A stretch of DNA of 64,000 nt, taken from contig NZ_CP044232.1 of NCBI RefSeq assembly GCF_008727775.1, forward strand, positions 1 to 64,000, read 5' to 3'. A program made the position numbers and the translations under genes. Below are positions 37,106-44,579 of the stretch, in pieces (positions within the stretch are counted from its first letter, which is position 1; every line of letters begins with the position of its first letter). The stretch comes from Microbacterium lushaniae (GTDB taxonomy: Bacteria; Actinomycetota; Actinomycetes; Actinomycetales; Microbacteriaceae). Below the pieces are notes generated by a model. The model was not told the origin of the DNA and did no database searches. It was given only the letters and a program-made list of their open reading frames with translations.

Positions 37106-37248
37106 TTGCTTGTCGCGGGGTCGCGGTTGGCACGCTCGGCGGCTTCGTCATGGCGACCGACGCCACCACGAGTAGCCGGTGTGGCCGCGCTACTCTTCAA
37201 GCGCGAACCACTTCGAGGTCGACGCGGACTTCAGTTTTGGGGCTAGTG

Positions 37249-37749
37249 ATGCTGAACGACCGGAGAGCGCGCTGTCAGCGCTTCGTGGCCGCTGTTGTCG
37301 GAGCGGTGACCTTGATTGGTCTCACTGGGTGTGCATTGGTCTTTCCTTCGAGGCCCAACTCGGCGCCGGTCTTTCTCACAGAGCGCAACGGGGACGTCGT
37401 GTTCCGCTGGTGCGGGGAGACGACCCCAGAGTTCCAATCGCTGGAGATCATCTATCGGGCCGTAGTCGATGATGACAAGGAGTACTTCACGGCAGCTCAG
37501 GGAGAGGGGCTGTTCCGATTCGGAACGGAGCAGGAGTTCACGACGCGCGAACCGCCGATCGGGCTCGAGTACCACACGTCAGGTTCCATCCCGCTCGACA
37601 ATTATCCGCTCGTAATCTTCTTAGACGCGGACCAGGTGGCCCCCGGCACGGCCAATGACTTGGCCACCTTCAATATTGACGCCCCAGAGCAACTCGCGGA
37701 TGGCCAATGGGTCGCGCCAACCGGGCCGGTCGACGATGTTCCTTGCTGA
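37249..37749 (+). CDS. Hypothetical lipoprotein
   Basis: A 166-residue predicted lipoprotein: a basic N-terminus, hydrophobic segment and lipobox LTGC (FVAAVVGAVTLIGLTGC), so the mature protein begins at about Cys25. The rest (NSAPVFLTERNGDVVFRWCG onwards) is acidic, with two further Cys. No family is recognised. ATG at 37249 is chosen over GTG at 37246. Base composition looks somewhat less GC-rich than in flanking genes. It opens an accessory patch beside tRNA-Leu. Confidence 0.65.
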   Translation: MLNDRRARCQRFVAAVVGAVTLIGLTGCALVFPSRPNSAPVFLTERNGDVVFRWCGETTPEFQSLEIIYRAVVDDDKEYFTAAQGEGLFRFGTEQEFTTREPPIGLEYHTSGSIPLDNYPLVIFLDADQVAPGTANDLATFNIDAPEQLADGQWVAPTGPVDDVPC

Positions 37750-38032
37750 CTCATTGCCGCATGAAAGCTGGTGCCAAGAGGACGGCGGACGCCGCTACGG
37801 CTGCGGGACGACTCTTTGTCCGGCTCCCGCTCGGATGCTGCCGTGGCTGCCCCTGAGTACGGGGGGTGTTGCCAGCTTCATCCCTTCGTCGTCGTTCGCG
37901 TTGACCTGAATGTGAGCACAACTCGCCCAGATTGCGCCGCGAGGTTCCCGGATGGTGCGGTGTGTCCGCCACAATGCAATGGCCGGACGAGTCGCCGCGC
38001 ACGGTGTTCAGATTGAACTTTTGGGAGAGACG

Positions 38033-38674
38033 ATGCCCCGGTCTGTCCGAGTCGCGGCGTCGGTCCTGCCTCCGCAGTTCCGGTTCATGGGCGCCCTGTA
38101 CGTGTGCGGGTTCCTCATTATGACGTTCCTGTCGTTCGGCATCGTGTTCGTGCCGCTCTCAGCCGCTGACCCTGCGCGGTGGATAATGCTCCCGTTCGGT
38201 TTCCTGGTCGTCGCGGTCATTCTGTCCGTTGTTGTCCTGCGCTACCGCGGGTTAAAGGTTGCCGCCGAGGCGCAGTTGAAACGAGACGGCGGAAGTGTGT
38301 ACCTTCTGTCGGCTGCCGCGATATCGAGGCATTTGGGGCCGAAGAATCTAATCGCGCAGCCCGATCACGGCGTCAGTGGCGGATGGTTGTGGCTGGGGGA
38401 TGACTCCATGAAGGTCTGGCTACGTGACGCAGGTGAGCCGCGGGTCGTGCTCCGCGGCGACATCACCGGCGTCGCCGAGGTGTGTGTGCTGGGCGGTGCT
38501 CTGACCGACACGCAACTGGCGGTCTGGTTCTCGGACGGAAGCGTGCTCGAGGCTGCCCCCACCCGGTACGGGATCCGCAGCATGTTCCCGTACGGCAGAA
38601 GCCGCCTGCGCGCGCTGGCCGACCGGATCGACGCTCTGGCTTCATCCTGCCCCGCCGACGGCTTCTCCCGCTGA
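38033..38674 (+). CDS. Hypothetical two-helix membrane protein
   Basis: A 213-residue protein with two membrane helices (YVCGFLIMTFLSFGIVFVPL and WIMLPFGFLVVAVILSVVVL) and a soluble C-terminal domain of about 140 residues (YLLSAAAISRHLG to ALADRIDALAS). ATG at 38033 has GGGAGAGA upstream. It resembles the next gene in layout and in the C-terminal pattern (R-x-G-I/F-RS then L..ADRIDA / V.AARISA), so the two are probably diverged paralogues. No function is recognised. The 283 bp before it hold no clear gene. Confidence 0.7.
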   Translation: MPRSVRVAASVLPPQFRFMGALYVCGFLIMTFLSFGIVFVPLSAADPARWIMLPFGFLVVAVILSVVVLRYRGLKVAAEAQLKRDGGSVYLLSAAAISRHLGPKNLIAQPDHGVSGGWLWLGDDSMKVWLRDAGEPRVVLRGDITGVAEVCVLGGALTDTQLAVWFSDGSVLEAAPTRYGIRSMFPYGRSRLRALADRIDALASSCPADGFSR

Positions 38675-38800
38675 CACCCGCGCGCAACGGCGTGCCTGAA
38701 GGCCTCCGACAATGACAAGCCACTCCCATCGCCGGCATTATCGACGGAACATCGACGACCTGCCGGTCGGTGTTTCGCCGTCGTCGAGAGCCCTTTCCCA

Positions 38801-39400
38801 ATGACTGACACTTCCGCCCCGGGCCTGCGGTTTTCCCGCGCGCGCGGGAAAACCGCAACGGCCGCGTTCGCGGCGGTGATCGTCGTCAGTGTGTCCCTCG
38901 CTGGAGCCATCGTGAACGCACGAGTCGGGGCTTCTCCGGGGGTCGTCGTCGGATGGATCGCTTTGGCGATTTCGATGCCGGCCGCGCTCGCCCTGGTCAT
39001 GGCGACGCGCCATCGCGCTCTTGCACGGCAAGCCGATGCCCGCGGCGCTCAGGTCGTCTGTCTGTTCACGCGGGGACTCGCATTCGACGCGTCAACAGGC
39101 CGCGAACACCGTATCGGCGCTGGTTGGATACAGATGGCCGAGGGGACAGCTGAGATCCAGACTGCAGATGGTGAGCTTCCAGAGATCGTCACCATTTCGG
39201 ATGCGGTGACGGTGCAGCGCGAGCACTTCCTGTCGCCATGGATCACCGTGCCCTCGCTCACCCTTCGCTCACCAGATGGTTCGGTCATCGAGTTGGAACT
39301 GGCCCGGACTGGTTTCCGGTCGCTGTCGGGTCCGTCGAACAGGTACGTGGACGAGGTCGCGGCGAGGATCTCTGCCGCAGGTGAGAACCGAGTGCCGTGA
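38801..39400 (+). CDS. Hypothetical two-helix membrane protein, paralogue of the upstream gene
   Basis: A 199-residue protein with two membrane helices (AAFAAVIVVSVSLAGAIVN and VVVGWIALAISMPAALALVM) and a soluble C-terminal domain containing VVCLFTRGLAFDA and ARTGFRSLSGPSNRYVDEVA. It matches the layout of the gene at 38033. The first codons include a perfect 30-bp palindrome (38827-38856), so a start downstream of it cannot be excluded. Function unknown. Confidence 0.65.
   Translation: MTDTSAPGLRFSRARGKTATAAFAAVIVVSVSLAGAIVNARVGASPGVVVGWIALAISMPAALALVMATRHRALARQADARGAQVVCLFTRGLAFDASTGREHRIGAGWIQMAEGTAEIQTADGELPEIVTISDAVTVQREHFLSPWITVPSLTLRSPDGSVIELELARTGFRSLSGPSNRYVDEVAARISAAGENRVP
38827..38856. 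repeat. Perfect 30-bp palindrome
   Basis: GCGGTTTTCCCGCGC followed directly by its reverse complement GCGCGGGAAAACCGC. It lies inside codons 9-19 of the gene starting at 38801. It could be a terminator-like hairpin of the upstream gene or a dyad protein-binding site. Confidence 0.8.
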
Positions 39401-39483
39401 GGCGATGGGGGTCGGTAGGAATCGCGGCGAACGCGCTTCTCGGTGGGGGTACCTATCGCGAGGCTGGGGCCTTACCGTGAACC

Positions 39484-39850
39484 ATGGCAACCACGTGGCG
39501 GCGGATCGCGATCGCCGTCGTCGTTGTGTGCGGGTTCGCCGCGTACTGGGCGTCGATCGCGTTCGCATGGCGCGTTCCGCTGTGGGGCTACGTCGTGGGG
39601 CTACGTCGTGGGCGGGATGGCGTGCCTGGGTGCGATCAGTGCGCTGTCCATCCGCGGGCGGCCCCGGCCGTCGGACGCGGACCTCTCCGCGTCGGACGCC
39701 TACTCCGATGCCTACCTCGGACGTTCGGCCGCCACGCACCCGCACCTCGAGCCGGCCCAGACCTCCCACGTCGACGAGACATTCCGGCCCGACCCGCTGC
39801 GCCTCCCGCCACCGGATGACACGACGGATTCTGCCGACCGCGGCCGGTGA
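39484..39850 (+). pseudogene. Small membrane protein disrupted by a 13-bp tandem duplication
   Basis: The protein starts MATTWRRIAIAVVVVCGFAA, with one helix, and runs to RVPLWGYVVG. The 13-mer GTGGGGCTACGTC occurs twice in tandem (39582-39594 and 39595-39607), shifting the frame by +1. Removing one copy gives a continuous 117-residue protein with two helices (second: GYVVGGMACLGAISALSI) and a polar tail (SDADLSASDAYSDAYLGRS onwards). No family is recognised. The duplication looks like replication slippage. Confidence 0.75.
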
Positions 39851-39853
39851 GGG

Positions 39854-40303
39854 CTATTCGAGCGTCGGCGGAAGCACGTAGCGGAGGGGGCGGCCGGCGG
39901 ATGGCGTCACCTCGGTGAAGCCGATCCGTTCGAGCATCGCCTCCGGCGGCGCCTCGGATGCGGACACCCGCGCGTACAGCGGCCGCTCGGGTTCGAGGGC
40001 CGCGAGCAGACGCACGGCGTCGGCGCCCACCCCGCGGCCGCGAGCGTGAGAGGCGATCCACCACGCCACTTCGCGCTCGCCGTCGAGGGTGTACGCGGCC
40101 GCCGCCCCGGCGAACCCGCCGCTCTCGGTCACGACCAGGATCGTGGCATCCGGGTCGGCGCGCCGGCGGGCCACCCACTGGTCGAGCCCCTCCCGATCGG
40201 CAGCGTCCACACCGGGCGGAGCGACCTCGTCCGGGTCACTCAGAAGTGCACCGACGGCGTCCAGATCGTCGTCGTCGAGGTCGCGCAGATCGATGTGGGC
40301 CAC
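39854..40303 (-). CDS. GNAT-family N-acetyltransferase
   Basis: A 149-residue GNAT protein that should transfer an acyl group from acyl-CoA. The acetyl-CoA-binding motif A is ASHARGRGVGADAVRLL, following the core strand REVAWWI. The C-terminal motif (AMLERIGFTEV) is typical. It starts with GTG at 40303. The acceptor substrate is unknown. Its stop is 3 bp from the convergent broken membrane-protein gene. Confidence 0.82.
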   Translation of the reverse strand: MAHIDLRDLDDDDLDAVGALLSDPDEVAPPGVDAADREGLDQWVARRRADPDATILVVTESGGFAGAAAAYTLDGEREVAWWIASHARGRGVGADAVRLLAALEPERPLYARVSASEAPPEAMLERIGFTEVTPSAGRPLRYVLPPTLE

Positions 40304-40426
40304 GCCGACACCCTACGAAGGGAAAGCCGGCGATACGAGTTTGCCCTTGGCTATCGCGTTGGCCGGGGTGATGTCAGTAGAGTGAGGGCAGCCGCGCTCT
40401 GCGCGGCCTATCCGGGGGGATCCGTC

Positions 40427-40465
40427 GACGCCCGGGCTTTGAGCTTCTGGCTCGGCCCGGGCGTC
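40427..40465 (+). promoter_or_regulatory. Long GC-rich hairpin in the cspA leader region
   Basis: GACGCCCGGGC (40427-40437) pairs over 11 bp with GCCCGGGCGTC (40455-40465), loop 17 nt, about 134 bp before the cold-shock gene. It may be part of a structured 5' leader or a terminator of a short upstream transcript. No promoter was fixed. Confidence 0.5.
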
Positions 40466-40599
40466 GTATGGTTAACGGCTTCGCCGCCTCTGACGGCGTG
40501 CAACGTTTCTGTCACCACCCCGTGACGCGGGCGCTTGCGAGCGTTAGCGTGGGATTCCCACGGCGCACAAGGGCGCCGGCAAGAACAGAACGGCATGCA

Positions 40600-40806
40600 A
40601 TGAGCACCCAGGGCACGGTCAAGTGGTTCAACTCGGAGAAGGGGTTCGGTTTCATCGCGCCCGATGAGGGCGGCGCGGATGTGTTCGCCCACTACACGGC
40701 GATCGAGGCGTCGGGCTACCGCTCGCTGGAAGAGAATCAGCGAGTCGAGTTCGAGATCGCGCAGGGCCCCAAGGGCCTGCAGGCGGAGAACATCCGCCCG
40801 ATCTGA
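40600..40806 (+). CDS. cspA: Cold-shock domain protein
   Basis: A 68-residue single cold-shock domain that binds single-stranded nucleic acid and acts as an RNA chaperone. RNP1 (KGFGFIAPD) and RNP2 (VFAHYTAI) are both present. The ATG at 40600 is the only start that gives the normal length ([18 protein letters not shown]). It has a gene-free upstream region of nearly 300 bp containing a strong hairpin, which fits post-transcriptional control as in other csp genes. Confidence 0.93.
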   Translation: MSTQGTVKWFNSEKGFGFIAPDEGGADVFAHYTAIEASGYRSLEENQRVEFEIAQGPKGLQAENIRPI

Positions 40807-40839
40807 TCGCTGAAACGGCCGCCTCCGCCGGCGGTCGGG

Positions 40840-42900
40840 TCAGTGTTCGCCGCGCACGAGCTCGCGCCCGGCGTCGGCGAACTGCCGCAGCGTCGCGGTC
40901 GGCAGGTACGCGCGCGTGAGCGCGGCGGCGATCCGGGTGAGGTCGGCCTCGTCGCGGTAGAGCAGGTACATCTGCTCATAGCGCGGCTGGAACTTCTGCT
41001 TGAAGCGGTGCAGCGAGGCGAACCCATACACCGGTTCGATCAGATCCGCGACCCACGTGGTGACGTCCGCGATCGCGCCAGAGCCCGGCGGATGCGTGAG
41101 CGGGGCCCCCGACAGCGACAGGATCTCGGCGCCCTCCTCCGCGAACAGGGCGGCGGACGAACCGATGAGGTACTCCATCACGGGGCCGAATCCGCCCGGG
41201 CGGCGGCGCATGAGGTCGAGGGTCCACCCCCGTACGCGCCCCTCGCCGTAGACCGGCAGCCAGGACAGGAAGCCGTCGACGTCGCCCACGGGGGAGACGG
41301 CGAGGGCCACCCGCACCTCCGGGTCGGCCGCCTCCTGCAGCGTCCCGAGGGTGAACCCCATCTCCGGCAGGCCCTTCTCGGCCACCCAGCTCTCCGAGAT
41401 CGCCCGCAGCTGCTGCTGGATGCCCCACGGCTCGTCGCGCAGCCGCGTCATCCGGAACTGCATCCCCTCGCGGCCCGCGCGGTTCAGCGACGTGCGCACA
41501 TCGCCCCACGCCTTGCCGGTGAACCGGAGGCCGGGCAGGTCGACGATCGTGTCGTCGGCCACGACGAGACTCCGCCACCCCCGTGGCACGGCGGCGCGGG
41601 TGGCCTCGCCGGCACTGAAGAAGCACGGGACGAGCCCGGCTCGCTCGGCGTCGGCGATGAACACCGTCACCGCGTCGGCACGGGATGCGGCGGGCCCGAG
41701 CGGATCCGCCAGCGCCAGGGCGACACCGACCCTGCGCTGATACGCCACGATGCCGCCGCCGGCGCGCGCGTAGTCGTTGCCGTCCCACGTCGTCATCCAC
41801 GACAGCGTGCCGCCGCCGTGCCGGCGGATCTCCGACTTCACCTCGTCGGTGGTGGGGCGCGCACCCTGGCCGATGTGGGCCGTGCGCCGCGCCCGGAACG
41901 CGCCGCGGACGAGGATGAGGTAGCCCAGCGCCATCGCCGCCAGCACGGAGGTCGCCAGCGCCACGCTCACATCGGCGGAGAGCGCCGCCTCCACCGCATC
42001 GACGCCGAGGGCGGAGATCAGGACCATCAGCGCCACACCGAACAGCACGTTGACGGTGGTCAGCACGACGCTGACCACCCACGCCCAGCGCCGGCCCCGC
42101 CGCATCCCCCGCGCGACCACGATGACCACCACGACGTCGACGACGACATCGACCCAGGATGTCGCCAGAGGAGCGGTGCGGCCGAACGGACCGTTCGTCG
42201 GCACGAGGAGCGTCACGATCTGGATCGCGCCGAGACCCAGCATGATCACGAACGCGATGAGGCGCTGCTCGCGCACGGTCACCCGCTGGGGACGCAGCGA
42301 CCGGTCCACGGCCAGCACGAGGGCCACGCCGAGGAGATGCTCGAGATCGGCGAGCGAGCCCGAGAACAGCAGCAAGAGGAGGACGATCGTCACCAGGAGG
42401 ACCCACGCCCGCAGGCGCCACGGCGGGGCGAACAGGCTGACCGCCGCGGCGATGCAGGCCATCGTGCCGCCCGAGGGCCCCGCATCCAGAGCCGCCGCCT
42501 GCTCCTGCGCCCACGGCCACGCCAGCATCGCGCACAGCCACAGCAGCAGCATGGTCCCCAGGACCGCGAACACCTGGCCGACCGCGAAGTAGGTCAGCGC
42601 GACACGCGATCCGCGCCGGTACTCCAGGTGCGCCATGCCCGCGAATCCGGTGAGGGCGACGGCGTACACCCACGGGCGGGCGAGGAAGAACGATCCCGTC
42701 AGGGGCGTCCACCAACGGCCTGCCTCCAGCGCGGGCACGCCGTAGGCGATGCCCTCCCACAGGGGGGAGTCGATGAGGGGCGACCACAGTCCCTGTGTCA
42801 CGACGCCGCCGGCGGTGACGACGGCCACCAGCACGAGCGTGGCGGGGATGCGTCCGGCGAGATGCCGGATGCGGATCGCCCAGCTCGGCTGCTCGCCCAT
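40840..42900 (-). CDS. Rhomboid-like membrane domain fused to DUF2156 lysyl-phosphatidylglycerol-synthase-like domain
   Basis: About 686 residues from the ATG at 42900. The N-terminal ~200 residues look rhomboid-like: RWWTPLTGSFFLARPW, a GPSG motif with Ser143 (DAGPSGGTMACIAAA) and His188 in LEHLLGVALVLA. Further helices follow to about residue 330. The C-terminal half is a DUF2156/MprF-synthase-like domain (TTWDGNDYARAGGGIVAYQR, DVRTSLNRAGREGMQF, DLMRRRPGGFGPVMEYLIG, FASLHRFKQKFQPRYEQMYL), which transfers lysine or another amino acid from tRNA to phosphatidylglycerol. Such modification lowers surface charge and resists cationic peptides. Whether the N-terminal domain cleaves peptides is unknown; the second-helix His/Asn of true rhomboids was not seen. 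Confidence 0.75.
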   Translation of the reverse strand: MGEQPSWAIRIRHLAGRIPATLVLVAVVTAGGVVTQGLWSPLIDSPLWEGIAYGVPALEAGRWWTPLTGSFFLARPWVYAVALTGFAGMAHLEYRRGSRVALTYFAVGQVFAVLGTMLLLWLCAMLAWPWAQEQAAALDAGPSGGTMACIAAAVSLFAPPWRLRAWVLLVTIVLLLLLFSGSLADLEHLLGVALVLAVDRSLRPQRVTVREQRLIAFVIMLGLGAIQIVTLLVPTNGPFGRTAPLATSWVDVVVDVVVVIVVARGMRRGRRWAWVVSVVLTTVNVLFGVALMVLISALGVDAVEAALSADVSVALATSVLAAMALGYLILVRGAFRARRTAHIGQGARPTTDEVKSEIRRHGGGTLSWMTTWDGNDYARAGGGIVAYQRRVGVALALADPLGPAASRADAVTVFIADAERAGLVPCFFSAGEATRAAVPRGWRSLVVADDTIVDLPGLRFTGKAWGDVRTSLNRAGREGMQFRMTRLRDEPWGIQQQLRAISESWVAEKGLPEMGFTLGTLQEAADPEVRVALAVSPVGDVDGFLSWLPVYGEGRVRGWTLDLMRRRPGGFGPVMEYLIGSSAALFAEEGAEILSLSGAPLTHPPGSGAIADVTTWVADLIEPVYGFASLHRFKQKFQPRYEQMYLLYRDEADLTRIAAALTRAYLPTATLRQFADAGRELVRGEH

Positions 42901-42939
42901 GCGCCCCACCCTACGGCCGGGGTGGGTGCCGGGGCCCGG

Positions 42940-43623
42940 CTATGCCGGGGAGTCGGGAAGCAGGAGCAGGCCGGCCAGTTCGTGGGCGTCGTCGACCGCG
43001 GCCTGCGCGCCGTCGGCCTCGTGCGGCCAGCTGAATCCCCAGCGCACGAAGATGACCGGCACGCCGTGCTCGGCGGCGCCCTCGATGTCGTGGTGGCGGT
43101 CGCCGACGAGGACGGGGCGGCTGATGTCGACCCCGGCCGCGGACAGGCGCCGCAGCGCCTCGGCGACGATGTCGGATTTCGCACTGAGGGTGCGCTCATC
43201 CGGTGTGGCGCCCACCACGGCGGTGAAGTACGGGGTGAGTCCGAAGTGGTCCATCAGGGCGGACACCTGCACCTCGGGCTTGGAGCTGGCGGTCGCCTGT
43301 GGAACGCCGGCGGCGCCGACGGCCGCGATCACCTCGGCGACCCCGGGGAAGAGCTTCGCGCTCGAGGTGTAGCCCTCGGCCTTGCTCAATCCGCGGTAGA
43401 AGGTCACCGCCTCGGTGGACTGTTCCGGGCTCATCCCGACGTTGGTCTGGAACGACTCGAACATGGGCGGACCGATCCAGTGCGCCAGCTCGCCGCGCGT
43501 GGGCGGCTGCAGCCCGAAGTGCTCGAGGGTGGTGGTCAGGCGCCGGAGGATCCCCTCGGATGCGTCGACGATGGTGCCGTCCACATCCCAGAGGATGCAC
43601 GACCAGGGTGAGCGAGTGGGCAT
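42940..43623 (-). CDS. HAD-family hydrolase (phosphoglycolate-phosphatase-like)
   Basis: A 227-residue HAD phosphatase. Motif I is WDVDGTIVDAS with the nucleophile Asp and acid/base Asp; motif II is QATASSKP; motif IV is LVGDRHHDIEGA. A helical cap lies between motifs I and II. ATG at 43623 is used; GTG at 43647 would add 8 residues. The substrate is unknown. It is co-directional with nucS. Confidence 0.82.
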   Translation of the reverse strand: MPTRSPWSCILWDVDGTIVDASEGILRRLTTTLEHFGLQPPTRGELAHWIGPPMFESFQTNVGMSPEQSTEAVTFYRGLSKAEGYTSSAKLFPGVAEVIAAVGAAGVPQATASSKPEVQVSALMDHFGLTPYFTAVVGATPDERTLSAKSDIVAEALRRLSAAGVDISRPVLVGDRHHDIEGAAEHGVPVIFVRWGFSWPHEADGAQAAVDDAHELAGLLLLPDSPA

Positions 43624-43682
43624 GCCCTCCACGCTATCGGCGCTCACCGGCCGCGGCGTCCGGCGGCGGAACGGGCGGCGGA

Positions 43683-44378
43683 TCAGAATAGGCGCGGGGC
43701 CCCGGATTCGATGCCCTTCATCTCCGCATAGTCGAGCGTGAGACAGCGGATGCCGCGGTCGGTGGCCAGAACGCGGGCCTGCGGCTTGATCTCCTGGGCC
43801 GCGAACACGCCGGTCACGGGAGCGAGATGCGGGTCGCGGCCGAGCAGCTCGAGGTAGCGCGTGAGCTGCTCGACGCCGTCGATGTCGCCACGGCGCTTGA
43901 TCTCCACGGCGATCGTGCCGCCGTCGGGATTGCGCAGCAGCAGGTCGACCGGCCCGATCGCGGTCGGGTACTCGCGGCGCACGAGCGTCAGGCCGTCGCC
44001 GACGAGGGCGACCTGTTCGGCGAGGAGGCGCTGCAGGTCGGCTTCCACGCCGTCTTTGACCAGGCCCGGGTCCACGCCGAGGTCGTGGGAGGTGTCGTGC
44101 AGGATCTCGTGGATGCGCACGAGCAGCGCATCGCCCGACTTGGCGTGAGTGACGCGCCAGCGCTGGATGACGCCGTCATCGAGGTCGGCCGCATCCGGCT
44201 CCTCGGCCGTGAGCGTGCAGGGCGGGCTCATCCAGTTCAGCGGCTTGTACGACCCGCCGTCGGAGTGCACCAGGAGGCTGCCGTCGCCCTTGTGCACGAG
44301 CAGCCGGGTAGCCAGGGGGAGGTGCGCGTTGAGCCGCCCGGTGTAGTGGACGGAGCAGCGGGCGATGACGAGACGCAC
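43683..44378 (-). CDS. nucS: Endonuclease NucS (mismatch-specific)
   Basis: A 231-residue NucS/EndoMS nuclease. In actinobacteria lacking MutS/MutL, NucS cleaves mismatched DNA together with the beta clamp. The N-terminal DNA-binding domain ([20 protein letters not shown]) and the C-terminal RecB-like catalytic domain with [31 protein letters not shown] are present, including the Asp and Glu-x-Lys of the active site. The C-terminus GAPRLF fits a clamp-binding tail. It starts with GTG at 44378. Confidence 0.95.
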   Translation of the reverse strand: MRLVIARCSVHYTGRLNAHLPLATRLLVHKGDGSLLVHSDGGSYKPLNWMSPPCTLTAEEPDAADLDDGVIQRWRVTHAKSGDALLVRIHEILHDTSHDLGVDPGLVKDGVEADLQRLLAEQVALVGDGLTLVRREYPTAIGPVDLLLRNPDGGTIAVEIKRRGDIDGVEQLTRYLELLGRDPHLAPVTGVFAAQEIKPQARVLATDRGIRCLTLDYAEMKGIESGAPRLF

Positions 44379-44401
44379 CCGTCGAGCCTAACCGCCTCAC
44401 C

Positions 44402-44469
44402 GAGAGTGCATCACCTCGGCGAAAGTGCACCGGATTCGATGCACTTTCGCCGGGTTGATGCACTTTCGC
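44402..44469. repeat. Palindromic repeat cluster (GATGCACTTTCGC)
   Basis: GATGCACTTTCGC occurs twice as a direct repeat (44438-44450 and 44457-44469) and in inverted form as GGCGAAAGTGCA (44418-44429) and, imperfectly, as GAGAGTGCATC (44402-44412). Nested hairpins are possible. It lies between divergent nucS and the sugar operon. Confidence 0.8.
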
Positions 44470-44543
44470 GGAATGGGGTGGGGATGCTGCGAGCAAGGGC
44501 AAGCGCGTGGGTTTGGCGCGCGGCGGCGCGGACCCCTACTGTG

Positions 44544-44559
44544 TTCTAGTCATCTAGAA
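44544..44559. promoter_or_regulatory. Candidate GntR operator TTCTAG-N4-CTAGAA
   Basis: TTCTAG (44544-44549) and CTAGAA (44554-44559) form a 16-bp dyad about 20 bp before the first gene of the sugar operon, overlapping or just after a TACTGT -10-like hexamer. GntR/HutC regulators bind such dyads and a GntR gene is second in the operon. CTAG is rare in high-GC genomes, which strengthens the signal. Confidence 0.6.
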
Positions 44560-44579
44560 GAGTTCGATGAGGAGCATCC

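Noticed and set aside
36913..37248. A long reading frame spanning tRNA-Leu into the lipoprotein gene
   Set aside because: Its first third is the tRNA and hairpins; only the part from 37249 has a credible signal peptide.
40843..43611. A 900-codon plus-strand frame opposite the LPG-synthase-like gene
   Set aside because: It spans two recognisable minus-strand genes (DUF2156 fusion and HAD hydrolase) and has shadow composition.
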